A stretch of DNA of 39,628 bases. Source: Deltaproteobacteria bacterium (GTDB taxonomy: Bacteria > Desulfobacterota > GWC2-55-46 > UBA9637). The first letter of the stretch is position 1, and each line of letters begins with the position of its first letter. The position numbers were made by a program, and so were the translations under genes. The notes beneath the pieces are model-generated. The model did not search any database. It was given only the letters and a program-made list of their open reading frames with translations, and had not been told where the DNA came from. This document shows positions 15,375-23,205 of this stretch, piece by piece. The stretch is from assembly GCA_016200645.1 (NCBI GenBank), contig JACQEJ010000178.1, positions 1-39,628 on the forward strand, given 5' to 3'.

Positions 15375-16174
15375 GCTATCTCCCTGAAATTTGTCAGGCG
15401 TATGCCGTTTCTCTTTAAAGATTCTTTTACCGCCGCGGATGTCAGACCCCACAGCTCCGCCTCCCATAAATATCCCCAATCATACCTGCGGCTGGCGTCA
15501 TAACCTGGATGCACCATCAATTCTGTTATCCCTTGCTTCAGATTGGGTAAGATGGCAAGAAGCGCTGCCTCATTGACACTTCCCCTCTGCTCAAAGCCTG
15601 CAAAATGATCGGTTGAGCGAAGCCTCCGAGTTGTCAGTTTTCTCTTTAGTAAAAGAGCCAGGGTATTCATGCCGAGACTTTCCATGCTGCGGAGCTTTGA
15701 GCGAGGCGCACGAATCCATTTTATTTTAAATTGAGCCGCAATATCCAAAATAATGGTTTTTACCGATGGGAAAAGGTGCAGGTGCTGATGGCTGTCTATA
15801 TGACTTATATGGACCCCTGCGTCCCTTAAGATGCTTATCTGCTCATATAATTCCTTTTTTAACGCATTTTTATCAAATCTGCCGGAAACAAGCCGTGGTA
15901 TTATGTCTCTGTAGTTTTTTAAAAACAGACCGTTATCATCTACGAGACCGTCAATATGCCCTGAGACAGGTTTTTCACCGCCGACAAAGGTAAGATGTAT
16001 GCCGGCATCAATACCCGAATCCTTTAACACACCCGCGCTCGCATGAAAATAACCGCCATTCACCGCAACAGATGTGGCTGTGACAATGCCCCCCTGGTAT
16101 GCCCTGATGATGCCATGAGTTATTTCTTCACAGAGGCCGAAGTCATCGGCATTTACAATAAGAAATCTGGTCAT
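15371..16174 (-). CDS. YdjC/ChbG-family carbohydrate deacetylase, HpnK-like
   Basis: A 267-residue cytoplasmic deacetylase-fold protein. Motifs in order: VNADDFGLCEEIT (metal-binding Asp pair at 11-12), GIHLTFVGGEKP, HIDSHQHLHLFP (metal histidines, about 120-131) and LMVHPGYD. It resembles the protein called HpnK in hopanoid clusters as well as ChbG-type N-acetyl sugar deacetylases. It shares 4-base overlaps with the GT2 gene before it and the PMT gene after it, so it is translated as part of one operon. Removal of an N-acetyl group from a GT2-added sugar on a lipid carrier is a reasonable inference. Confidence 0.88.
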   Translation of the reverse strand: MTRFLIVNADDFGLCEEITHGIIRAYQGGIVTATSVAVNGGYFHASAGVLKDSGIDAGIHLTFVGGEKPVSGHIDGLVDDNGLFLKNYRDIIPRLVSGRFDKNALKKELYEQISILRDAGVHISHIDSHQHLHLFPSVKTIILDIAAQFKIKWIRAPRSKLRSMESLGMNTLALLLKRKLTTRRLRSTDHFAGFEQRGSVNEAALLAILPNLKQGITELMVHPGYDASRRYDWGYLWEAELWGLTSAAVKESLKRNGIRLTNFREIA

Positions 16175-16908
16175 CTCCGTTTTACCACAGGTTGAATGGA
16201 GTTTATCTCCCGACGTAGCGTGATAAGCTCTTTCAAAATTTTTATGATGACATTGGAACTCGAGAGGGTTGAAACGCCGCGGGTGCGGGGAAAATAATTG
16301 GTTCCGAACTGGATAATCTTGAAGCCGTATTTATTAGCCTTGCAAAGCAATTCCGCATCTATAAAACTCCCTTCTGATTTAAGCCTCACATGATTGAATA
16401 CCTCTCTCCTGACAAGTTTAAAGGCAAAATTGACATCCTTTACCCTCAAACCAAAAAATATGCTTACCAATGTATTGTAAATATATGAATAGATGAGCCT
16501 GCGAATCCCCTCCCCTGTCCTGTCAAACCTGAAGGCGGAGACAACATCCGCCTCATAGTAACGCATAAATCTATATGCCTTTTGAAGCTCCATCATATCA
16601 AAAGGGAGGTCAGCGTCGGAATACAGGATTACATCCATCTTTGCATTATAAAACCCTGTCTTTAAAGAGCCTCCAAGTCCCCTGTTTTTATCATGATGAA
16701 TAACCCGTATGCGGCGGTCTTTTGCCGCAAGTTCATCTGCAATTTGAGCGGTGGCATCTGCTGAAGCGTCATTCACGAGTAAAATCTCGTAATCCCCGAT
16801 TTCTCCATCTTTCATCATACGGTCTCCCGCCTCTTTTGCCGCCTCAACCGCCCTTTTTATATAAGCCTCTTCATTATACATGGGGTAAAAGATTGTAATG
16901 TTATCCAT
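16171..16908 (-). CDS. GT2-family glycosyltransferase (polyprenyl-phosphate sugar synthase-like)
   Basis: A 245-residue GT-A fold enzyme. It starts FYPMYNEEAYIKRA, with VNDASADAT (nucleotide-sugar binding), HDKNRGLGGSLKTG and the metal-binding DxD in YSDADLPF, as in DPM1-like enzymes that load sugar onto polyprenyl phosphate. No C-terminal transmembrane pair is seen. RBS GGGAGG precedes ATG 16908. It overlaps the methyltransferase gene by 8 bases and the deacetylase gene by 4. The donor-lipid product would suit the PMT-type transferase two genes later. Confidence 0.9.
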   Translation of the reverse strand: MDNITIFYPMYNEEAYIKRAVEAAKEAGDRMMKDGEIGDYEILLVNDASADATAQIADELAAKDRRIRVIHHDKNRGLGGSLKTGFYNAKMDVILYSDADLPFDMMELQKAYRFMRYYEADVVSAFRFDRTGEGIRRLIYSYIYNTLVSIFFGLRVKDVNFAFKLVRREVFNHVRLKSEGSFIDAELLCKANKYGFKIIQFGTNYFPRTRGVSTLSSSNVIIKILKELITLRREINSIQPVVKRR

Positions 16909-17557
16909 GAAAAACCTCCCGTGGTTTTCTGCCGATAATCAGGGTATGGGGATGAAATATACTCCCCATCTTGATAATCTCCGTCTGCATGTTGTTTGCG
17001 CAAAGCTCTCCGGATATATCCTCTTTGCTCATAAAATATAAGCCGTCGCCCTTTGTTATCTTCATTACCTTCACGGAAAAGAACTCCTGAAGGTATGAAA
17101 ATGAAAATCTCAACCGGGCTTCTGTATCCATCTCTTTTATCAGGAAAACACCCGATGGCCTTAATAATCGTGAGGCGATATGTATAAGCTCTTTCTGTTT
17201 CTCCGGAGGCATGAGATACAGGACATCAAAGAGAATGATGCAGTCAAATCCGGCTTTTTCCGCATAAAGTCTCTTCGCCTCCGCAAGGACATCCCCTGCA
17301 ATAAAGCGATGATGCGGATATTTTTCTTTCAGGGTCTCTATTCTCGTAACATTTATATCAATCCCCGTAACCTTGCAATTATTTTTTTTCGCGCTCATGA
17401 AGTCTATAAGAATTCCGTAGCCGCAGCCCAGGTCCAGAATATCCGCATCGCCGGGAATATATTTCAAGACTTGTTTAAACGGGGCTGTCGTGTTCCTGAT
17501 AATATAATAGAGATATTTTAAAAGATTTGATTCCCTTCTTGCATTAAGCGGTTTCAA
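16901..17557 (-). CDS. Class I SAM-dependent methyltransferase
   Basis: A 218-residue Rossmann-fold methyltransferase. Motif I is ADILDLGCGYGI (about residue 40), motif II acidic end TGIDIN, then AGDVL and CIILFDVLYLMP. Substrate unknown. The start is TTG 17557 with GGAG upstream, overlapping the lptF stop codon (AGTTGA). Position within the lptF-to-lptG glycolipid cassette suggests a lipid or sugar substrate. Confidence 0.88.
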   Translation of the reverse strand: MKPLNARRESNLLKYLYYIIRNTTAPFKQVLKYIPGDADILDLGCGYGILIDFMSAKKNNCKVTGIDINVTRIETLKEKYPHHRFIAGDVLAEAKRLYAEKAGFDCIILFDVLYLMPPEKQKELIHIASRLLRPSGVFLIKEMDTEARLRFSFSYLQEFFSVKVMKITKGDGLYFMSKEDISGELCANNMQTEIIKMGSIFHPHTLIIGRKPREVFHG

Positions 17558-18744
17558 CTCTTTCTCCCGGACAGCATATCTTTAAGGCGCGAAGCCAGCA
17601 TATCCTTTTTTTCCTGCAACCATGACAGCGTCTTTATCGGGGAATCCTTGCTGGCCTTATAAAATATGAAGATGCCTGCCGCGCCCATCAGGATATTCGG
17701 CCCCCATACCGCAAGCAGCGGATGGATTATCCCCTTTTTCCCAAGCGATTCAAAAACGGTGGACAGCATATAATAAAAAAGCACAACCCCCAGACCGATG
17801 GTAAAGCTGGTAAACTTAGTGGTTCTTACCTTCTGTACCCCCAGGGGAATGCCGAGGAAACCGAAGACAAAAACAGAGGCAGGCAAGGCGAATCTTGCAT
17901 AGAGGTCTATGATATAGGACGGCGCAGGGTCCCGGCCTTCTTTCTTTATAGCATCTATCCTTTTTTTCAGCTCATTGATAGTCAATTCGTAGTTGGTTTT
18001 TGAGGCATCCGGGTCATCTGTTTTGCCTTGTTTTAAGCTTAAGTTTAAATCATAGGTATTGAATGTAATTACCTTATAAAGCCCGTTTCCCTCAGCCCTG
18101 TGGATTGTGCCGTTAAAGAGGCTTAAGCCCAGCTTCATACTGCGCGGCTCAGATGAAATAATACCCTTCTTTGCCGCTATTATGTAGTTATCCTTTTCAT
18201 CTCTGTGGTCGGAAATAAAGACACCCTCCAATTCATTCGTTTCAGGTTTTATACGGTCTGCATACAATATCAATCCATCAAATACATCATTAAATGCCTT
18301 TTCCTTTAAACCGAGAGAGGCCTTTGTCTTTGCTATATCATAGAGAAGTCGTTTGGATGATATATTCCCCCACGGGAAGGCATAGAGCGTAAGAAAAGTT
18401 GATATCAGATACGCCAGCAGCGCCATCCATGCAACAGGTAAACTTATCCTTGCTATGCTCAGACCCGATGCCTTCATCGCCGTTATTTCATTGTCGCTGG
18501 AGAGCCTGTTGTATACAATCAGAACCGCTATAAGGAACGACATGGGAATGATGTATATGAGAAAGGACGGCATAATAAATACAATAAATTTTAAAATAAG
18601 AAACGGTCCTATCCCGTAGTTGACCATCAATTCCACAAGCTTTAAAACCCTGCTCAAGAGAGATACGACTGCAAAGATAGCCACACTGAGCGCAAAAGGG
18701 CCGGCTATCTCTTTGAATATGTAAAAATTGATAATCCTTGGCAT
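17554..18744 (-). CDS. lptF: LPS export permease LptF-like (YjgP/YjgQ family)
   Basis: A 396-residue inner-membrane protein of the LptF/LptG family. N-terminal helices begin NFYIFKEIAGPFALSVAIFA, a periplasmic domain spans about 130-280, and C-terminal helices begin FALPASVFVFGFLGIPLGVQ; a charged cytoplasmic tail follows. It is first in the minus-strand operon that runs through the methyltransferase, GT2, deacetylase and PMT genes to lptG. Upstream of the ATG there is only a weak AGG Shine-Dalgarno sequence. Confidence 0.88.
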   Translation of the reverse strand: MPRIINFYIFKEIAGPFALSVAIFAVVSLLSRVLKLVELMVNYGIGPFLILKFIVFIMPSFLIYIIPMSFLIAVLIVYNRLSSDNEITAMKASGLSIARISLPVAWMALLAYLISTFLTLYAFPWGNISSKRLLYDIAKTKASLGLKEKAFNDVFDGLILYADRIKPETNELEGVFISDHRDEKDNYIIAAKKGIISSEPRSMKLGLSLFNGTIHRAEGNGLYKVITFNTYDLNLSLKQGKTDDPDASKTNYELTINELKKRIDAIKKEGRDPAPSYIIDLYARFALPASVFVFGFLGIPLGVQKVRTTKFTSFTIGLGVVLFYYMLSTVFESLGKKGIIHPLLAVWGPNILMGAAGIFIFYKASKDSPIKTLSWLQEKKDMLASRLKDMLSGRKS

Positions 18745-18887
18745 AGATTTGGAAAAAACCTATTTCCCGCCTTACAGCCTTTAGGCTGCATAACCGGTCA
18801 AAGGCCGGATTCGGCAGATATTGTATAATAAAGCATACTCCTGTTCAACTTAAGATTTTAAGATTGCCCATCTTGATTTGCCGGAAA

Positions 18888-18994
18888 TTTACCCCGTTAC
18901 TTGAATGCCCTGCGGTCTTGCCGCAGGGTTGACTAAAGCAGTTGTCCACACTTGCCGCAGGGTCTAATTCCCTGCGGTCAAGCAACGGGGTTTA
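18888..18994. repeat. TTTACCCC-type composite inverted repeat (copy A)
   Basis: Within the 308-base gap 18745-19052, outer arms TTTACCCCGTTACTTGA (18888-18904) and TCAAGCAACGGGGTTTA (18978-18994) pair at 14 of 17 positions. Inside, an 8-mer occurs four times in alternating orientation: CCCTGCGG/CCGCAGGG with loop TCTTG (18908-18928) and CCGCAGGG/CCCTGCGG with loop TCTAATT (18955-18977). The rest of the gap shows small hairpins (CAGCCT/AGGCTG near 18775) and no gene. Confidence 0.7.
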
Positions 18995-19052
18995 CAGGAG
19001 TGGCCGGAGGTGCGGCGCTTTCATGAACAATGAATGTGAGGACTGCAAAATC

Positions 19053-19128
19053 TGGTGGCGGTGCGTGGACTCGAACCACGGACAGAGGGCTTATGAGACC
19101 CTTGCTCTGCCGCCTGAGCTACACCGCC
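19053..19128 (-). tRNA. tRNA-Met (anticodon CAT)
   Basis: Complete 76-base cloverleaf on the minus strand with encoded CCA. The acceptor stem is GGCGGTG/CACCGCC with discriminator A; the D arm is GCTC...GAGC; the anticodon stem-loop is AGGGT-CTCATAA-GCCCT giving CAT; the T arm is CGTGG-TTCGAGT-CCACG. The paired G1-C72 argues against an initiator tRNA, so it is elongator Met, or less likely an Ile tRNA with lysidine. Confidence 0.93.
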
Positions 19129-19162
19129 ATACATTGACCCAAAAAATGCAGTTGCATTTTTT

Positions 19163-19313
19163 GGCAAACGCAATCTTTGGCCAAATACTGCGTCCGGGGC
19201 ACCCATTGCGGAGCAATGGGTCGGGCTGTCCAAATACTCACATACTTAAGACAGTATGCTCCGTTTTGTCCAACCAGCTTTTCCTTGTCTTTGGCTCAAA
19301 TCTTGCGTTTGCC
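19163..19313. mobile_element. MITE-like 151-bp element sharing a core with 13717-13866
   Basis: The ends GGCAAACGCAATC (19163) and GCGTTTGCC (19313) begin an imperfect inverted repeat of about 24 bases that also includes GGCCAAA/TTTGGCTC. The interior carries the same 29-base core hairpin as the element at 13717 (here 19196-19224) although the terminal repeats differ. Flanking short palindromes (AAAAAATGCA/TGCATTTTTT at 19141; CCCGAAAAAT/ATTTTTCGGG at 19313-19345) frame it. Confidence 0.6.
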
Positions 19314-19356
19314 CCGAAAAATAAAAACCAAATGCATTTTTCGGGTTGACTTGTTA

Positions 19357-19443
19357 TTGAAAACTGCAAAATGAAAATTGCAACATGTGACTGTATAGGA
19401 TTTTGTAAAATTTTTCAATTTTCAATTTCCAATCTGCAATTTG
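19357..19443. repeat. Palindromic degenerate-word spacer (word ~AAAATTG / CAATTTT)
   Basis: The left half has GAAAACTGCAAAATGAAAAT and TGCAACATG; the right half has TTTTTCAATTTTCAATTTCC and AATCTGCAATTTG, its approximate reverse complement. It abuts the 3' end of the FG-GAP repeat gene (stop at 19447). Confidence 0.7.
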
Positions 19444-19446
19444 TTT

Positions 19447-21066
19447 TTACCTTCCCTTCAACTTGTAAGCCATAATATAACTTTTCCCTCTCCCGCCATC
19501 CATAACAATCGCCATCACCAGTTCCTTCTGGCCGTCATTGTCTATATCATTTACCACATAATCTGCGATATAGCCATTAATCTTTTTTGTCTTCCAGTTT
19601 TCTTCCAAACTGTTTCCTTCCCAGGTCAGGTCTATGATTTCACCCTTATCATAGGAGTTGACCACTTTGAAGTAACGACCCAGGATACCAGGGTCATTTC
19701 TGCTGATTACGATCTCCCCCAATCCGTCGCCGTCCAGATCAGCATAAACAATCCTTGATTTTATATCCATAAAATCGCTGGCTTCATGGGTGGCTGATGA
19801 TGTTCCAAGCTCCAGACGATTCAGGCTTCCACCATAAAATTCTCCGCTCTTCCATATCTCTTTCCACGAACCGTCCTTATCTTTCTTGTATACATGCAGA
19901 TAATCCCGTTCATCAAGGGCAATAATATCCGTTGTTCCATTTTTATCCAAGTCCGCTATTGCAAAGTTGTACACATTCACGCCCATGGGTATATCAGCAA
20001 GGGCAACCTCCCGCAGCTTTCCGTCTTTCCATGCAAGTTCCTGCACAGCGCCAAAGAATCCAGTGACATCGCTGTATCTTTGCCCCATGAGTACGGGACC
20101 AGTCCCGGGATCGTTCACTGCCTTCATAAACCATTTCAAATCAGATGCGATAATTTTGAATTCCCCATTTTGATATTCCATCACATACGAATTCAATCTG
20201 TCATTTATCATTCTTGTAATATATATTTCCGGTATGCCATTATGATTGATGTCGGCAATTGATACGCTGTAATTCTTAACAGAGACATCGCCTTTAAACT
20301 CCTTCACTATTTCCAGCGTCTGCCCATTCAGCCGATAGATAAAGAGGTTGTGGTTGTCCAGCATGACTATTTCATTTTTCCCATCGCCATCAACATCTGC
20401 GATGTCAATATATTTTATGGCGGTATCAAATTGAGGGCTTTTCCAGATACCCTTTGCACGAGTTTTTTCTGCAATGATAAAATCATCGTCTTTGAGAGTT
20501 TCTGCTGCCTTTTCCCTTGTTACAAATTTGCCTGTATACTCAGAAGATGCAACGGGCGCGGTTGGCTCCGCAGTTATCCTCTCCGCATCCAATATCTTTG
20601 CCTTTGTATCTTTAGCCATCTCATCAATCATTGAAACGAGATTCTCCATCCCCTTGCCTTGTGCGGCAAAGGAGTTTGGCGAAACCACCTTTTTCACCGC
20701 TACAGTCCTGGCATCGATGCTTACACTGTTTGCAATGACCGTAATGCTTCCGTAAATAACATAATCCGCATGAACTTCCCTGCCTATGTTTTTAGCGATC
20801 TCCTCTGTTATCCCTTCCGAGCCATATTGGGACAAAGCTGATTTCATAGAAGATTCTTTAACAATCTCAACGGAAGGCTCAGCGCCAATCCTTGAGGCAA
20901 GCATATCGTTTACAGCGCCCTGGAGATATTTAAGACCTTCCTCTGCATTGACCTTCCACGGAAGGATGACAACCCTGATGAACGCGGATTGCGGAAGGGG
21001 GAATGCGGAATTAACAATGCCAATGGATAATATAGCGATTACAGAAATTAAAAAAATTTTTCTCAC
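19447..21066 (-). CDS. Secreted protein with CsgG-like N-domain and FG-GAP/VCBS repeats
   Basis: A 539-residue exported protein starting at GTG 21066 with RBS AAGGAG. A signal peptide (FLISVIAILSIGIVNSAF) is followed by a domain (about 25-150) resembling CsgG/TolB-N-type proteins: VVILPWKVNAEEGL, DMLASRIG and DYVIYGSITV. Then comes a probable beta-propeller with calcium-binding-like FG-GAP/VCBS repeats: ADVDGDGKNEIV, ADINHNGIPEIY, ADLDKNGTTDII, ADLDGDGLGEIV and NDIDNDGQKELV. The N-domain is related in pattern to three proteins in the cytochrome cluster (28138, 28808, 32137). Function unknown; probably periplasmic or surface-facing. Confidence 0.8.
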   Translation of the reverse strand: MRKIFLISVIAILSIGIVNSAFPLPQSAFIRVVILPWKVNAEEGLKYLQGAVNDMLASRIGAEPSVEIVKESSMKSALSQYGSEGITEEIAKNIGREVHADYVIYGSITVIANSVSIDARTVAVKKVVSPNSFAAQGKGMENLVSMIDEMAKDTKAKILDAERITAEPTAPVASSEYTGKFVTREKAAETLKDDDFIIAEKTRAKGIWKSPQFDTAIKYIDIADVDGDGKNEIVMLDNHNLFIYRLNGQTLEIVKEFKGDVSVKNYSVSIADINHNGIPEIYITRMINDRLNSYVMEYQNGEFKIIASDLKWFMKAVNDPGTGPVLMGQRYSDVTGFFGAVQELAWKDGKLREVALADIPMGVNVYNFAIADLDKNGTTDIIALDERDYLHVYKKDKDGSWKEIWKSGEFYGGSLNRLELGTSSATHEASDFMDIKSRIVYADLDGDGLGEIVISRNDPGILGRYFKVVNSYDKGEIIDLTWEGNSLEENWKTKKINGYIADYVVNDIDNDGQKELVMAIVMDGGRGKSYIMAYKLKGR

Positions 21067-21076
21067 GAAAGCTCCT

Positions 21077-21134
21077 TAAACTGTGAACTATGAACTGTAA
21101 ACTGTAAACTGTTTCTAACTTTCTACTTTCTACA
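21077..21134. repeat. Degenerate-word spacer (word ~AACTGTAA), mostly direct repeats
   Basis: Tandem words AACTGTGAAC, TATGAACTGTAAACTGT and AAACTG are followed by TTCTACTTTCTAC. Unlike other copies, the reverse-complement half is hard to see. It separates argS from the FG-GAP gene. Confidence 0.55.
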
Positions 21135-21140
21135 TTTCAT

Positions 21141-22817
21141 TCACATCTCCTCAGGCGCTGAAACGCCTAAAAGTTTAAGTCCATTGTGAATAACTATCCT
21201 CACAGCCTCGCATAAATACAATCTTGCATTGGTTAGCTCTTTATCTTCCGTTACCACCCTGTTCCTGTTATAGTAGGAATGAAACAGACCTGCCAGCTCC
21301 TGCAGATAGAATGTTATCCTGTGCGGCTCCGTGGCGGCAGCGCTCCCCCTCACCACATCAGGAAAAGAGGCAAGTTTTTTTATTATATCCAATGCCTCTT
21401 TCAGGCTCAAGCATAAAAAAGGTTTCGAGTTGCAAGATTCAAGATTCAAGTTAAGACTTGCAACTTGCAACTTGCAACTTGAAACTGTCTTTGCATGTTT
21501 TATGATGCTGCATATCCGCGCATGGGCATACTGCACATAAAACACGGGATTTTCCGGGGCCTGCTTTTTTGCAAGCTCCAGATCAAACTCAAGATGAGCG
21601 TCGGACTTTCTCATCAAAAAGAAAAATCTGCACGCATCCGCGCCCACCTCATCCAACACCTCGCGCAGGGTTATATATTCCCCGGCTCTCTTGGACATGG
21701 TGACCGGCTGGCCGCCCCTGGAAAGAGATACCATCTGCACCAGTAAAATCTTGAGCGATTCCCTGTCATGTCCCAGAGCCTGCACCACGGATTTTATCCT
21801 CGGTATATAGCCGTGATGGTCTGCGCCCCAGATGTTGATGAGGGTGTCAAAGCCTCTCTCATACTTGTCGTGGTGATAGGCGATATCCGAAGCAAAGTAT
21901 GTGGGCTCACCGTTTTCTCTTACAACTACTCTGTCCTTGTCATCGCCAAAGACTGTGGATTTAAACCAGAGGGCGCCGCTGTCTTCATATATAAATCCCT
22001 TGCCTTTCAATTCTTGTATAAGTTTCTGCACCTTGCCGCTGTCAAATAACGATTTTTCGCTGAACCAGCTGTCGAAATTTACATGAAAATCCGACAAGTC
22101 TTTTTTTATCCATTCAAGAATGGTTTGCAGGGCAAATCTGCCGATTTCTTCTTTGCTTTCTTCAACCCCTTTTTTTGCAAGACCTCTATAAACCGCAGCC
22201 AGTTTTGATATATATTCGCCCTTGTAATGGTCTGCTCCAAACTCAACCTTTTCGCCTGCCTCTTCCTTAATTCTAAGTAAAATAGATTCTGCCAGATTTT
22301 TCACCTGCGCGCCCGCGTCATTGACATAAAATTCCGTGGCAACATCGTAACCCGCTGTTTTCAGGAGCCTTGCGAGCGCATCACCAAATGCCGCGCCTCT
22401 GCCGTGGCCGATGTGCAGAGGACCGGTAGGATTGGCGCTGACAAATTCCACCTGAATCTTTTTGCCTGCGCCAATATCCGATGAACCGAATTTTTCCCCC
22501 GAGACATGTATCTCTTTCAAAAAACCAAGCCAATAATCATCTTCCATAAATATATTGATAAATCCCGGCCCTGCCACTTCAACCTTTTTTATATTTTCCG
22601 ATTGCCTCATCTCCTTTGCTATCAGTTCAGCAATCTGCCGCGGCGGCTTGCCTTCCTTGCCGGCCAACAGCATGGCCGCATTTGTAGCAAAATCGCCGAA
22701 CTCATCCTTCTTTGGTTTTTCAATAATAATATCCGGGAGTGCTTCTGCTTTTATGGCTCCGTTTTTTTTGCATTCCTGAATAGCCTTTTTTATAATGTCC
22801 GCTGCTGTCGCAATCAT
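21141..22817 (-). CDS. argS: Arginyl-tRNA synthetase
   Basis: Class I aminoacyl-tRNA synthetase, 558 residues from ATG 22817, which has GGAG eight bases upstream; ATG 22832 overlaps the flanking repeat and is less likely. The N-terminal Arg-S domain is followed by SANPTGPLHIGHGRG (HIGH motif), NDAGAQ and the degenerate KMSK region TMSKRAGEYITLRE, and a C-terminal DALR anticodon-binding domain (YAHARICSIIKHAK, FPDVV, LFHSYYNR). Within the DALR domain, residues SCKLQVASLNLNLESCNS are encoded by a degenerate tandem-word repeat (21427-21485) that keeps the frame. Confidence 0.95.
   Translation of the reverse strand: MIATAADIIKKAIQECKKNGAIKAEALPDIIIEKPKKDEFGDFATNAAMLLAGKEGKPPRQIAELIAKEMRQSENIKKVEVAGPGFINIFMEDDYWLGFLKEIHVSGEKFGSSDIGAGKKIQVEFVSANPTGPLHIGHGRGAAFGDALARLLKTAGYDVATEFYVNDAGAQVKNLAESILLRIKEEAGEKVEFGADHYKGEYISKLAAVYRGLAKKGVEESKEEIGRFALQTILEWIKKDLSDFHVNFDSWFSEKSLFDSGKVQKLIQELKGKGFIYEDSGALWFKSTVFGDDKDRVVVRENGEPTYFASDIAYHHDKYERGFDTLINIWGADHHGYIPRIKSVVQALGHDRESLKILLVQMVSLSRGGQPVTMSKRAGEYITLREVLDEVGADACRFFFLMRKSDAHLEFDLELAKKQAPENPVFYVQYAHARICSIIKHAKTVSSCKLQVASLNLNLESCNSKPFLCLSLKEALDIIKKLASFPDVVRGSAAATEPHRITFYLQELAGLFHSYYNRNRVVTEDKELTNARLYLCEAVRIVIHNGLKLLGVSAPEEM
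21427..21485. repeat. In-frame degenerate-word repeat inside argS
   Basis: The plus strand reads GTTGCAAGATTCAAGATTCA and AGTTAAGACTTGCAACTTGC, then AACTTGCAACTTGAAAC: words TTGCAAG/ATTCAAG facing CTTGCAA/CTTGAA. This is the same design as the intergenic spacers, placed in a loop between helices of the anticodon-binding domain. Confidence 0.75.
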
Positions 22818-22831
22818 TATTGATATCTCCA

Positions 22832-22943
22832 TTTACCCCCACACCTTGTTGGGAATGCCATGCGCTCTTGGCGCATGGTTACTTCTTTTCTTCCTTGCCC
22901 CACACCAAAATTTTTGGTGTGGGGGTCAAGGTGTGGGGGTTTA
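22832..22943. repeat. TTTACCCC-type composite inverted repeat (copy B)
   Basis: Outer arms TTTACCCCCACACCTTG (22832-22848) and CAAGGTGTGGGGGTTTA (22927-22943) pair at 15 of 17 positions. The inner hairpin CCATGCGC/GCGCATGG has loop TCTTG (22858-22878), the same loop and flanking AATGCC as in copy A but a different, still fully paired stem. A second palindrome (22898-22924) repeats CCCCACACC. A further partial copy, CCCCACACTTTGGTGGGAAT, lies at 22977-22996. Confidence 0.7.
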
Positions 22944-23205
22944 CCCGAAAAATGCAATTGAGTATATAAAAAAATCCCCACACTTTGGTGGGAATACTAT
23001 ACAAAATTAAAGAGGCAAGAAGCAAGAAAATCCATGTTCCCAGCTTCTTACGACTTATATTTGGAAATTAGGTGAAGAAGTTGTTGAAAATGAAGCTGCG
23101 GACATGCGGACAGGACAACACGATATATAAAAATTCTAAATTTGTATATTCGAAAAAGAATACCTGTGGTATTATATCTGGACCCGAGTTCAACAATATG
23201 CAACC
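22944..23205. other. Remaining argS-ccsA divergent spacer
   Basis: AT-rich, with the partial repeat at 22977-22996 and no convincing gene. A minus-strand open frame at 23048-23314 has no RBS or recognisable domain and overlaps the cytochrome assembly gene. No promoter with good spacing was found; TATTAT at 23171-23176 is a possible -10 for the plus strand. Confidence 0.5.
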
